Positions 19,605-28,416 of a stretch of 64,000 bases of DNA are shown here, in pieces. Both the position numbers and the translations under genes were made by a program. The notes under the pieces are model-generated. The model was not told where the DNA came from and did no database searches. It was given only the letters and a program-made list of their open reading frames with translations. Source of the DNA: an uncultured Alphaproteobacteria bacterium (GTDB taxonomy: Bacteria; Pseudomonadota; Alphaproteobacteria; UBA6615); assembly GCA_943787745.1 (NCBI GenBank), contig CALSNJ010000007.1:124001-188000 (forward strand). The letters run 5' to 3'. How positions within the stretch are numbered: the first letter of the stretch is position 1; each line of letters opens with the position of its first letter.

Positions 19605-20927
19605 TCAGTCACCCGCCAGTTTTTCTGATTCTGCTTCGATCGTCTTTTTGCGCCTGAGCCGTCTTGGGATGCCTGGCTTCAGGTTGACCGTTGCGCGGAA
19701 GGCCCTTTGAAGGCCCGCAGCTTCGCGCCCGAACGCAAGGCGCAGAACGTACCTGATGGAGGCGCGCTGGAAGGATGCGGCCCGATGCAGGCGACGGATC
19801 GCGCTCATGTAGAGCGGAGAGATAATGAGCGAGAGCGCGGTCACGGACAGAATAATTCGGAACTCGTCACTGGATATTATGCCGCGCTGCAGGCCCACAT
19901 TGCCGAGCAGGAACGAGAACTCTCCCACCTGCGCAAGGATCAGAGCTGTCAGCAGTGCTTGTGCCCAGGGCATACGCAAGGCTGCGAAGATCGCCAGATT
20001 GATCGCTGTTTTGCCGACCGTCACGATCAACAACATCAGCAGGATAATGCCGATATTGTCCCAGATCAGGGCCATATCGATCAGCAGTCCGATGGACAGG
20101 AAAAACACCATCATCAGGACGCTCTGGATCGGCATGACCATCTCCAGCATGCCGACACGAAGATTGCTGTTGCCGATGGTCAGCCCGGCCAGGAACGCGC
20201 CATAGGCCGGCGACAGACCAAGTAGAGCGGAAATCGTGGCCGCGCCGAAACAGCAGACAAGGCCCAACAGAGGCGTGAGATCTTTGTGGCCCTGTGTGGC
20301 GCTGAGAATCGGAATGTTGAGGCGCTGCCGCCGACTGAGAAACAGGATCAACGCCAGCAGCAAACCAACCGAGAGTATGATCCGGCCGATCGCGACGGCA
20401 TCGAATGCGCCGATGGCGGCGACATCAACGAGCAGGATCATCGGGACAACGGCCAGATCCTGCGCGATCAGAATGCCAACGGTAATCCGGCCCGTGCGGG
20501 TTCGCAGTTCGCCGATGTCTTCGAGCATTTTGACCGCAACGGCTGTGCTCGAGAGCGCCAGAACAAACGCCATCAGCATGACTGCGGTCACGGGCCAATT
20601 GAGCTGCACGCTGATGAGCCAGACCATCAGCATGGCCCCGAATGTCTGGAGGAGAACCGTTGTAACAGCGATTTTCCAAATACGCCGGAAGGCGCGAAGG
20701 CTGAGCTCCATGCCAATGACATAGAGCAAGAGCAGCATGCCGAGTTCGGCGAGCAGCCCGATGCTTTCTTCGTTTTCGACCAGACCAAACACGGATGGTC
20801 CCAGAACAAACCCGGCAAAAATATAACCGACAACGGCTGGCTGTTTCAGACGTGTGAGCAGGATGCCGCAGGAGAGTGCAACCAGGACAACGATGGCCAG
20901 AGGCAGGAGTTCATGATTCGAAAGCAT
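19605..20927 (-). CDS. CPA2-family monovalent cation/proton antiporter
   Basis: A 440-residue integral membrane protein with about 12 spans. The first (LLPLAIVVLVALSCGILLTRL) is followed by the family motif QPAVVGYIFAGFVLGPSVFGL, and later helices carry ALSSTAVAVKML and GAFLAGLTIGNS. This is the Na+/H+ exchanger domain of KefB/RosB-like CPA2 transporters. The C-terminus is a short basic tail; the TrkA-N or RCK nucleotide-binding domain common in KefB is missing. Substrate (K+ or Na+) cannot be read from the sequence. The gene lies just upstream of rnhB. Confidence 0.9.
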   Translation of the reverse strand: MLSNHELLPLAIVVLVALSCGILLTRLKQPAVVGYIFAGFVLGPSVFGLVENEESIGLLAELGMLLLLYVIGMELSLRAFRRIWKIAVTTVLLQTFGAMLMVWLISVQLNWPVTAVMLMAFVLALSSTAVAVKMLEDIGELRTRTGRITVGILIAQDLAVVPMILLVDVAAIGAFDAVAIGRIILSVGLLLALILFLSRRQRLNIPILSATQGHKDLTPLLGLVCCFGAATISALLGLSPAYGAFLAGLTIGNSNLRVGMLEMVMPIQSVLMMVFFLSIGLLIDMALIWDNIGIILLMLLIVTVGKTAINLAIFAALRMPWAQALLTALILAQVGEFSFLLGNVGLQRGIISSDEFRIILSVTALSLIISPLYMSAIRRLHRAASFQRASIRYVLRLAFGREAAGLQRAFRATVNLKPGIPRRLRRKKTIEAESEKLAGD

Positions 20928-20968
20928 TGCCTGGGGAAGTTATCACAATGCCTGCTGATTGGGTGTGA

Positions 20969-22102
20969 TCAGCTTTCGTCGGCACCAAATAAATTGAGTT
21001 GCCCGTCGCGCACTTCCTGCAGATTTGGTTTCTGGAAGTGTGACGCGTCGAGCAAGGTGCGGTCCTCGGTATATCCCTGTTGTCGACAGGTCAGACGAAA
21101 GCGTTCTTTAAGCAGCTTTGCGTCATTGCCGCGCCCGCGCATACGTGAACCAAACCGGCTTTCATACAATTCACCGCCCCGCATTTCGCGGATACGACTG
21201 AGAATGCGCCGCTTGCGATCAGGGTAGTGATTTGCAAGCCATTCACCGAACAGGTCTTTCAGCTCAAGCGGCAGCCGCAGCAGAATGTAGCTGGCATGCA
21301 CCGCACCGGCCTGGCGTCCGCGTATCAGGATGGCTTCGAGCTCATGGTCATTCAACGCGGGAATGATGGGCGCAGCCATGACCGTTACCGGGACGCCCGC
21401 AGCCGATAGCATGCGAATGGTTTCCAAACGACGTTCAGGTCGCGCCGCGCGGGGTTCCATGGCGGTCGCCAGATCCGAATCAAGTGTCGTGACCGAGACT
21501 CCCACGCTGGCCAGGCCCTTTGCCGCCATCGGCGCCAGCAGATCCAGGTCGCGGGTGACCAGTGCACTTTTGGTGGTGATCGAAACCGGATGATTGTGTT
21601 TGGCCAGGACCTCCAGAATGGAACGGGTGACCTTCAAGCGCCGTTCAACCTGCTGGTACGGGTCGGTGTTTGTCCCCATCGCGATAGGGCGCACCTGATA
21701 ACCTGGTTTGGCCAGTTCACGTTCGAGCAAACCGGCAGCATCGGGTTTGGCAAAAAGTTTGGTTTCGAAGTCCAGACCCGGTGACAGACCGAGCCAGGCA
21801 TGGGTTGGGCGCGCGAAGCAATAGACGCAGCCATGCTCGCAACCTCGATAGGGGTTAATCGACCGGTCGAAGCCCAAATCGGGTGAGTCGTTTCGCGCGA
21901 TCACAGTCTTGCTCTGGTCGAAGGTCACGGTCGTGTCGAGCCGCGGCAAGGGGTCGTTCTGCAGGTCGTTGCGCCAGCCATCGTCAATGGCGGTACTGCT
22001 CAATCTCTCGAACCGGCCAGCCCGGTTGGAGATCGCACCACGCCCGATGCGTGGCTCATCAGGGATGGGCTGTCCCGGGTCTGATGGTGGTTGTTTTTGC
22101 AT
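20969..22102 (-). CDS. PA0069-family radical SAM protein (SplB-like)
   Basis: A 377-residue radical SAM enzyme. The cluster motif CEHGCVYC (Cx3Cx2C) follows DRSINPYRG, the pattern of the PA0069 group related to spore photoproduct lyase. Later landmarks are IAMGTNTDPYQQVE and ITTKSALVTRDLDLL. I start it at MQKQPPSDPGQ (22102); the frame is open 35 codons further upstream but that stretch is hydrophobic, lacks a ribosome site and overlaps the neighbouring gene. The reaction of this group is unknown. Confidence 0.9.
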   Translation of the reverse strand: MQKQPPSDPGQPIPDEPRIGRGAISNRAGRFERLSSTAIDDGWRNDLQNDPLPRLDTTVTFDQSKTVIARNDSPDLGFDRSINPYRGCEHGCVYCFARPTHAWLGLSPGLDFETKLFAKPDAAGLLERELAKPGYQVRPIAMGTNTDPYQQVERRLKVTRSILEVLAKHNHPVSITTKSALVTRDLDLLAPMAAKGLASVGVSVTTLDSDLATAMEPRAARPERRLETIRMLSAAGVPVTVMAAPIIPALNDHELEAILIRGRQAGAVHASYILLRLPLELKDLFGEWLANHYPDRKRRILSRIREMRGGELYESRFGSRMRGRGNDAKLLKERFRLTCRQQGYTEDRTLLDASHFQKPNLQEVRDGQLNLFGADES

Positions 22103-22176
22103 GTCCCAAGTATGTCTCGGGAATGAGAACAAAACAAGAACTATTGGTTCCAGGACCCGGAATATTACGGTCTTCC

Positions 22177-23214
22177 TTAGAATCCTAAGGCGTGTGGGAC
22201 GAGCCATTCCTGTCGAATGGCAGAAATCGAATCGGGCCGGAACGAACGCTCGATATGTGCGCGAACGTGTTCTGTCATCGTGGCGTCACGCGCAGCCGCG
22301 TGGTTTTCTTTGGACCATTGGGCGCGCCAGCGGGCGAACCATGTGATCGTACGCAACCAGGTCAGGCGGCGCAGAGGCAGCAGCCAGGGTTCCAGTTCGT
22401 CGGCGCGATCGGGTCCCACAGACCGGAGATATCGCCGATAGAATTTCGCCACGTCCTCCGGTGAGAGTTGCGCGCTGCAATCCGGGTCCCAGCCAGTGGA
22501 TGTGGCTAGAGTTGCATGCGCGAGATCAATGGGCGCGGCCCCGTAGACTGACTTTTCCAAATCCACAAACCAGGATTTTCCGTTGTCATCGACAAGAAAG
22601 TTCCCCGGATGGGTGTCGGTGCCAACAAAACACAGTGAGAACCTGGGTTCACCATTGCTTGCGAAATCCCGGGCCCATTCCAGCTCTGTGCGGATATCAG
22701 AATCGGACTGTCTGTCGAGCTGCGCGCGGGCCAGATAAATCGCTTGCTCCTCGATCACTTGAAGGGTGGAAGAGACGGGGTTTCGATGAATCTGAAGTGG
22801 CGCAAAAGTTTGTTCTGCTGGCATCGGCATGCCGTGGAGGGCTGCGAGGGTGTCCGCAATGGCACCCAGTTCGTCAGGTAGCCGGGGTGCGCGACCAATG
22901 ATCTCTTCGACGATGAGCGCACCGCGCGGCAAGGCGAGTGTAGGGGGCAGGGTTTCGACGCAGTCAGGAGCATGTCCGCTCGCTGCCGCTCGTTGAAAAG
23001 CGGTTTTTTGGTAGTTGAGTGCTTCCTGTGGCTCCATGCCCCACTGGTTCATCCGGGGAATGCGCAAAACCAGACCTGTTTCGCCAATGCGCCAATGATC
23101 GTGAGAGATACCTTTTGTCGACAAGACCGAGATGTCATCAGCGATGACCCCGTCGGCGATCCCGGTGCTGTGCAGGAGCCCCGCGATCTGTTCGGGATCA
23201 GGGGTATTGGTCAC
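22177..23214 (-). CDS. Aminoglycoside-phosphotransferase-like kinase
   Basis: A protein of about 345 residues with the APH kinase fold. The catalytic region is LCFVGTDTHPGNFLVDD, where Asp and Asn sit as in the Brenner motif (HxDxxxxN in variant form), and the metal-binding WFVDLEKS follows. The substrate is unknown; choline/ethanolamine-type or small-molecule kinases share this fold. The start is uncertain: GTG 23214 gives a natural N-terminus (MTNTPDPEQIAG), while ATG 23271 would overlap moaB by 47 bases; neither has a clear ribosome site. Confidence 0.8.
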   Translation of the reverse strand: MTNTPDPEQIAGLLHSTGIADGVIADDISVLSTKGISHDHWRIGETGLVLRIPRMNQWGMEPQEALNYQKTAFQRAAASGHAPDCVETLPPTLALPRGALIVEEIIGRAPRLPDELGAIADTLAALHGMPMPAEQTFAPLQIHRNPVSSTLQVIEEQAIYLARAQLDRQSDSDIRTELEWARDFASNGEPRFSLCFVGTDTHPGNFLVDDNGKSWFVDLEKSVYGAAPIDLAHATLATSTGWDPDCSAQLSPEDVAKFYRRYLRSVGPDRADELEPWLLPLRRLTWLRTITWFARWRAQWSKENHAAARDATMTEHVRAHIERSFRPDSISAIRQEWLVPHALGF

Positions 23215-23224
23215 AAATACCGCG

Positions 23225-23767
23225 CTAGGAGTTGGTTTCGTGTTCCCGCAGGCGCGGCAACAGTTCTGCAAAGTTGCACGGCTTGTGGCGAATATCGAGT
23301 TGGTCTTTCAGGATATCATCCCATCCGTCGCGACACGCACTCGGCGAACCGGGCAACAGGAAAATATAGGTGCCATGCAGGACGCCGGCGTCGGCGCGTG
23401 ACTGGACGGTCGATGTGCCGATTTTCTGAAAGCTGATCCAGCGAAACAGTTCTCCGAACCCGTCGATCCGTTTTTCGGCGACATCGGCAAGAGCTTCAGG
23501 GGTGACATCGCGCCCTGTCACTCCGGTCCCGCCGGTCGAAATTACGACCTCGATATTTTCGTCATGTGCCCAGCGGACGAACTGGTCAGCAATCACAGCC
23601 CGGTCGTCCTTGATGATTTTTCGGTCGGCAAGTTCGTGGCCGGCTTCCAAAATACGTTCCACAAGGGTGTCGCCGGATTTGTCGTCGGCCAGAGTGCGGG
23701 AATCCGACACCGTCAGAACGGCGATGCGAACCGGGCGAAACGCCATGTCTTTGCTACCGGCCGACAT
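23225..23767 (-). CDS. moaB: Molybdenum cofactor biosynthesis protein B
   Basis: A 180-residue MoaB/Mog-fold protein, the MPT adenylylation type of step in molybdenum cofactor synthesis. It has RIAVLTVSDSRTLADDKSGD at the start, the STGGTGVTGRDVTPEAL nucleotide-binding loop, and GTYIFLLPGSPSACRDGW. No other moa genes are nearby. Its start codon lies inside the last 14 bases of the upstream transglycosylase gene, so translation is likely coupled. Confidence 0.94.
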   Translation of the reverse strand: MSAGSKDMAFRPVRIAVLTVSDSRTLADDKSGDTLVERILEAGHELADRKIIKDDRAVIADQFVRWAHDENIEVVISTGGTGVTGRDVTPEALADVAEKRIDGFGELFRWISFQKIGTSTVQSRADAGVLHGTYIFLLPGSPSACRDGWDDILKDQLDIRHKPCNFAELLPRLREHETNS

Positions 23768-25547
23768 GGGAATCCTGATGATGATATTGCGGCCAGCGGC
23801 CAGCCACCACGTCGTCGAGTGAGGGGGCCTCCTGCCCCAGCTGGCTGCGATAGATCCAGAGATTGGTCATGATCTGCTCAACAAACTTTCGGGTTTCCCG
23901 TGAGGGGAGGCTTTCGATGAACAAGAGTGGGTCGTCACCATGTTCGACGGCGCGCTCCCAGCTGCGCAAGTTTCCCGGGCCGGCATTGTAGGCGGCAGCA
24001 AGCCGGAAAAGATCGCCCGATACGCTTTTCTGGCCAAGCAGGTGCTGGATATAGCGCTGGCCCAATTCAAGGTTCAGATCCGGTTCATAGAGGCGGTATT
24101 TCCCCCGTCCGTGCAAATAGCTTTCACGCCCCACATAACTGGCAGTGCGCGGCATCAATTGCATCAAGCCGCGTGCGCCCGCCCGGCTTTCGGCGCGCCG
24201 GTTGAAGGCTGATTCCTGTCTTACGAATGAAAGAACCAGCGCGCGGTCGACGCTATATCCACTTTCGGGTTCCCATGACGGGACAGGATAGGCTGCAGCG
24301 AGACGGGTTTCTGGGGGGGCAAAGCCGGACAACCGGTATGCCACGGATGGCAGTCCGGCATGGCTGGCAAGTGCGAGCACATCGTTTCGCAGGGCTGGAT
24401 GCGCAGCCGACAGGCTCAACAATTCCCGTTCCGCATCATGGTCCCGCCCGATCTGCAGCAAAGCAATGGCCCGTGCACCGATTTTGGTGCCCGCGATATC
24501 ACGAAATGCTGACAAACCGAGTGCGGGTTTGCGCCACCCAAAAGACTCCGAATTGCCGATCGCGCGTCGCGACAACTGGCCGTAGAAGGTGCGCGTGTGC
24601 TGAGCACCGGTTTCCAGATACGACGTCACACTTTCCGGGTTGTTGTTGGCCAGAGCAGCGCGTGCGGCCCAAAAAGAGCCGGCTGCACCGAGTGAATCTG
24701 AAGCGCGTTCGGCGCGGGACAACTCGCCAAACAGGGTTTCGGCATCATCCATCTGGCCAAGTCGCCATGCGGCAAGCCCGCCCCACCAATAGGCGAGAGG
24801 GGCATCGCCGGGGGAAGCTGCGTGAGAGGCCATCGCGGCCTCGAGTGCTTCAGTGTCTTTGCCTGCCCGGAAATAGGCCTGCGTGATGGCGCGCCAGGCC
24901 TGGGCCATCTGAACCGGGCCCATGTTTTGAACAGCGCGTGTGGATTTGATGATTTCGCGTGCGCCGGTCGGCCATCCGCGCGCCACGCGGCGCAGGATTT
25001 CACTGTGAGCGCTCCGACCCGCGCGACTTGCCGCGCGATCATAAAGAGGGCGGCCTTCGGAGGATTTGCGCACTGCGGCGCCTTTTGCCGGGGCGCGATA
25101 AACAATTGGGGCCACCGGTGCGCTGGCACCCTTGGGCTGGCGAAGCACGGCCAGTCGATGAATACGCCGCGCCTGCGGGTGATCGGCATGGCTCTTGAGC
25201 CAGTCACGCAGTTCGGTAAACCGGGATCTGTAGGCGGTTGGGTGCAGGTATTTCAGGGCCAGAGCATGACCCATCAGGCGTTTGTCCTGAATGCGCTTGA
25301 TGATCGCCTCGGCGGCCCGCCACTGTCCTGCTTCCTGGTGTTCAAAAATTCGCTTGTAGCGTGCGGCATCGGCGGCAGACAGAACGCCTTCGACCGTCCC
25401 GATGCCTGGAATCGCAATCGTTCCCGGGCCGACGAGGGCTGTTTCCAGCGGTCGTGGCTTAGGCTGCTGTGCCTGAGCTGTCATGGACCCGGAGACGATC
25501 GCGATGGTCGCAATTGAAACGAGGGTTCGAAAGATCACGTTATTCAT
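23754..25547 (-). CDS. Soluble lytic murein transglycosylase (Slt70-like)
   Basis: A 597-residue exported enzyme that cleaves peptidoglycan to 1,6-anhydro products. It has a signal peptide ending near MTAQAQ, a long alpha-superhelical U-domain (about 60-430), and a C-terminal SLT domain with the catalytic glutamate in RQESAFNRRAESRAGARGLMQLMP and the later AYNAGPGN. ATG 25547 is preferred; ATG 25571 is eight codons upstream. The 3' end overlaps moaB by 14 bases, which is functionally unrelated. Confidence 0.95.
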   Translation of the reverse strand: MNNVIFRTLVSIATIAIVSGSMTAQAQQPKPRPLETALVGPGTIAIPGIGTVEGVLSAADAARYKRIFEHQEAGQWRAAEAIIKRIQDKRLMGHALALKYLHPTAYRSRFTELRDWLKSHADHPQARRIHRLAVLRQPKGASAPVAPIVYRAPAKGAAVRKSSEGRPLYDRAASRAGRSAHSEILRRVARGWPTGAREIIKSTRAVQNMGPVQMAQAWRAITQAYFRAGKDTEALEAAMASHAASPGDAPLAYWWGGLAAWRLGQMDDAETLFGELSRAERASDSLGAAGSFWAARAALANNNPESVTSYLETGAQHTRTFYGQLSRRAIGNSESFGWRKPALGLSAFRDIAGTKIGARAIALLQIGRDHDAERELLSLSAAHPALRNDVLALASHAGLPSVAYRLSGFAPPETRLAAAYPVPSWEPESGYSVDRALVLSFVRQESAFNRRAESRAGARGLMQLMPRTASYVGRESYLHGRGKYRLYEPDLNLELGQRYIQHLLGQKSVSGDLFRLAAAYNAGPGNLRSWERAVEHGDDPLLFIESLPSRETRKFVEQIMTNLWIYRSQLGQEAPSLDDVVAGRWPQYHHQDSHVGR

Positions 25548-25627
25548 ATATCCGTCCAGAAAGCCGCGCATTCATACATCTGCCTCGGTTGGTCGGGCAA
25601 GTTGCACCGCAGGCACTTCACAAATCG

Positions 25628-26518
25628 TTACCGGTCCTGTTTCGGTCCCATCGCATCGAGTTTTTCGCGGACCGAGAGAAGGTCGAGCCAGGCTGCGCGT
25701 TTCTGCGCCGGTTGGCGCAGGAGGTAGGCGGGGTGAAGCGTGGCCATGGCCGGGATTGAAGCAAGACCGGCGGCTTCGAGCGCAGGAGACGTGTAATCGT
25801 TCCATTTGCCGCGCAAACGGGTGATGCCTTCATTGCGATTCAGCAAGATTTTGGCAGAGGTGCCACCCAGGAACATCAGCGCGCGTGGGGCGACCAGTGC
25901 AATATGCCGCTCCAGAAACGGAAGGCATGCCGCTGTTTCAGCAGCCGTTGGCTGTCTGTTGCCCGGTGGGCGCCAGGGAAGAATGTTTGTGATGTAGACA
26001 TTGGTAGCGCGATCAAGGTTCACGAATCCGAGCATTCCCTCAAGCAACCGACCGCTCTCGCCGACAAAGGGTTCGCCTTGTCTGTCCTCGTCGCGGCCGG
26101 GGGCTTCGCCGATCAGCATCAGATCGGGTGTTACCGCGCCCTTCCCAAAAACAAGATTGGTGGCGGTGGTCTTCAGGGGGCAACCGTCAAAGGTTTCAAG
26201 GGCGGTGCGTAATGCCGCAAGGTCATTGCACGCGGCGGCTTGAATACGTGCGTCTTCGGTCACGGTGTCGGCCGCTGCCAGCGGTGCCACCGGCCGGGCG
26301 GCTGTCGCAGCGGGAGTTGGTGGGGGTGCGCCAGCCTGATTCGGGGGCGGCGCCGATTCCTGTGCAGCTGTGGCAGACTTTTTAGCTGCATCCGCTTTGG
26401 TTTTTGCGACTTCGGCGAATCTGTCGACGGCCTCGTTGAGGATTGCTTCATCGGCGCCGGCATCGATCTGCCAGCGCAATGCCGCAATCATTTCTGTGCG
26501 TTCGGCTGTCCCGTTCAT
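25628..26518 (-). CDS. Family 4-type uracil-DNA glycosylase
   Basis: A 296-residue glycosylase that removes uracil from DNA. Motif A is GEAPGRDED (138-145) and motif B HPAYLLR (262-268). The first ~95 residues are a charged and Pro/Ala-rich extension common in alphaproteobacterial members. Of the four cluster cysteines of the classical enzyme, only Cys113 (FDGCPLK) and Cys198 (TAACLPF) remain; the KCRPP position reads PWRPP here. I start it at [10 protein letters not shown] (26518); a frame extension upstream overlaps the divergent promoter region of the ETF-QO gene. Confidence 0.92.
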   Translation of the reverse strand: MNGTAERTEMIAALRWQIDAGADEAILNEAVDRFAEVAKTKADAAKKSATAAQESAPPPNQAGAPPPTPAATAARPVAPLAAADTVTEDARIQAAACNDLAALRTALETFDGCPLKTTATNLVFGKGAVTPDLMLIGEAPGRDEDRQGEPFVGESGRLLEGMLGFVNLDRATNVYITNILPWRPPGNRQPTAAETAACLPFLERHIALVAPRALMFLGGTSAKILLNRNEGITRLRGKWNDYTSPALEAAGLASIPAMATLHPAYLLRQPAQKRAAWLDLLSVREKLDAMGPKQDR

Positions 26519-26647
26519 CTCAGTTCCACTTTCCTGGCACGGCATCGCATCCCAAATAGTGATGGGGTCTGGCGGCTGCTGGTTGTGCTTCGGCGTTGGG
26601 CATGGTTTTTTGAACTGAAATGCTACCGGTCTCAGGAGGTTCATAGC

Positions 26648-28321
26648 ATGAGCGAAGAAGCCGTCGAACGCGAGTCAATGTCGTATGATGTTGTGATAGT
26701 CGGTGCCGGGCCTTCGGGGCTCGCGGCGGCAATTCGCCTGAAGCAGATTGCAGCGGAAAATGAGCGCGAAATCGGCGTGTGTGTCCTCGAGAAAGGTTCC
26801 GAGGTCGGTGCTCATATTCTTTCCGGCGCCGTGCTGGAAACTCGCGCGCTCGATGAATTGATTCCGGACTGGCGCGAGATGGATGCGCCCGTGACGACCG
26901 CGGTCAGTGATGAGAAGTTCCTGTTTCTCCGCGAATCCACGGCAACCTCTGTGCCGACGTCGATCCTCCCACCGTCGCTGAAGAACCACGGCAACTACAT
27001 CATTTCTCTCGGAAATCTGTGCCGTTGGCTCGGAGAGCAGGCCGAGGCTCTGGGGGTGGAAATTTATCCCGGATTCGCGGCTTCTGAAGTGCTGTTTGAC
27101 TCTGACGGACGGGTGCGCGGTGTCGCCACCGGAGATATGGGAATTGATGCCGACGGAGAACCGACTGCCAATCACACACCGGGTATCGAACTGCATGCGA
27201 CATACACGTTTTTTGCTGAAGGATGCCGGGGCCAACTGGGGCGTCAGCTGATGGACCATTTTGATTTACGCACGGAAAGCGAAGATCAAACTTACGGGAT
27301 CGGAATCAAGGAGCTCTGGCAGGTCGCACCCGATCATCATCAGCAGGGTCTGGTTGTCCACAGCGCGGGTTGGCCGCTCAGTTCTGACACATATGGTGGT
27401 TCGTTCCTCTACCATCTGGAGGACAATCAGGTGGCTGTCGGCTACGTGATCGGTCTCGACTACAAGAATCCCTATCTCTCGCCGTTTGAAGAGTTTCAAC
27501 GATTTAAGACCCACCCTGCAATCCGGCCCACTTTTGAAGGGGGCAAGCGTATTTCCTATGGTGCGCGGGCGCTGAACGAGGGTGGCGTGCAGTCTTTGCC
27601 GAAGCTGGCTTTCCCGGGGGGTGTTTTGATTGGCTGCGAGGCGGGGACGCTTAATGTGCCGAAAATCAAAGGCACGCATACGGCAATGAAGTCCGGCATG
27701 TTGGCCGCGGAATCGGCGGCGGCAGCCATCATGAATAGCCCAGAGGGGGAAACTCCTGTTTCTTTGCTGGATGGTTTTGTTGGGGCGTTTCGCGAGTCGT
27801 GGGCTTATCAGGAACTTTGGCGCGCACGTAATTTTCGACCGGCCTTCAAATATGGCCTGATGTTGGGGACGCTGCTGTCGGGCCTGGATCAGGTGTTGTT
27901 GCGGGGGCGGGCGCCTTGGACACTCAAACATGGTCATTCCGATCACGAAGCTCTGGACACAAAGGACAAGCACGCGCCCATCGATTATCCCAAGCCTGAT
28001 GGTGAGGTGACATTCGACCGCTTGTCATCGGTGTACATCTCGAACACGAACCATGAAGAGAATCAGCCGCCGCACCTGACGCTCAAGGATGCGAGCGTGC
28101 CGATCACGGTGAATCTCGAGAACTACGATGCGCCCGAGCAACGCTACTGCCCGGCACAGGTTTATGAGATTATCCGGGATGACGACGGATCGAATCCCCG
28201 CCTGCAGATCAATGCGCAGAACTGCGTCCATTGCAAAACCTGCGATATCAAGGACCCCACACAGAATATCGTCTGGGTCGCACCTGAGGGTGGCGGTGGG
28301 CCGAATTATCCCAATATGTAG
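26648..28321 (+). CDS. Electron transfer flavoprotein-ubiquinone oxidoreductase
   Basis: A 557-residue inner-membrane enzyme that passes electrons from ETF to ubiquinone. It has an N-terminal FAD fold ([17 protein letters not shown]), the ubiquinone-binding region, and a C-terminal 4Fe-4S domain with [18 protein letters not shown]. The ATG at 26648 has AGGAGGT eight bases upstream; a much longer frame upstream is antisense to the uracil glycosylase gene. Genes for ETF subunits and acyl-CoA dehydrogenases are not in the window. Confidence 0.95.
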   Translation: MSEEAVERESMSYDVVIVGAGPSGLAAAIRLKQIAAENEREIGVCVLEKGSEVGAHILSGAVLETRALDELIPDWREMDAPVTTAVSDEKFLFLRESTATSVPTSILPPSLKNHGNYIISLGNLCRWLGEQAEALGVEIYPGFAASEVLFDSDGRVRGVATGDMGIDADGEPTANHTPGIELHATYTFFAEGCRGQLGRQLMDHFDLRTESEDQTYGIGIKELWQVAPDHHQQGLVVHSAGWPLSSDTYGGSFLYHLEDNQVAVGYVIGLDYKNPYLSPFEEFQRFKTHPAIRPTFEGGKRISYGARALNEGGVQSLPKLAFPGGVLIGCEAGTLNVPKIKGTHTAMKSGMLAAESAAAAIMNSPEGETPVSLLDGFVGAFRESWAYQELWRARNFRPAFKYGLMLGTLLSGLDQVLLRGRAPWTLKHGHSDHEALDTKDKHAPIDYPKPDGEVTFDRLSSVYISNTNHEENQPPHLTLKDASVPITVNLENYDAPEQRYCPAQVYEIIRDDDGSNPRLQINAQNCVHCKTCDIKDPTQNIVWVAPEGGGGPNYPNM

Positions 28322-28416
28322 ACGGTGCAGGGATCGCTCGAACGTCACAACAACGTGTGATGGCCGTGCCGGGCCTGGATCGCTAGATTGAAGAGCCTGA
28401 ACGCGGAAACGAACGA

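Noticed and set aside
20286-21227. Plus-strand frame of about 310 codons over the antiporter gene
   Set aside because: It is a shadow of the antiporter and radical SAM genes and has a biased, low-hydrophobicity translation rich in Gln and Asp.
26240-26647. In-frame extension upstream of the ETF-QO gene
   Set aside because: It is antisense to the uracil glycosylase gene and lacks family similarity. A strong AGGAGGT lies just ahead of ATG 26648.
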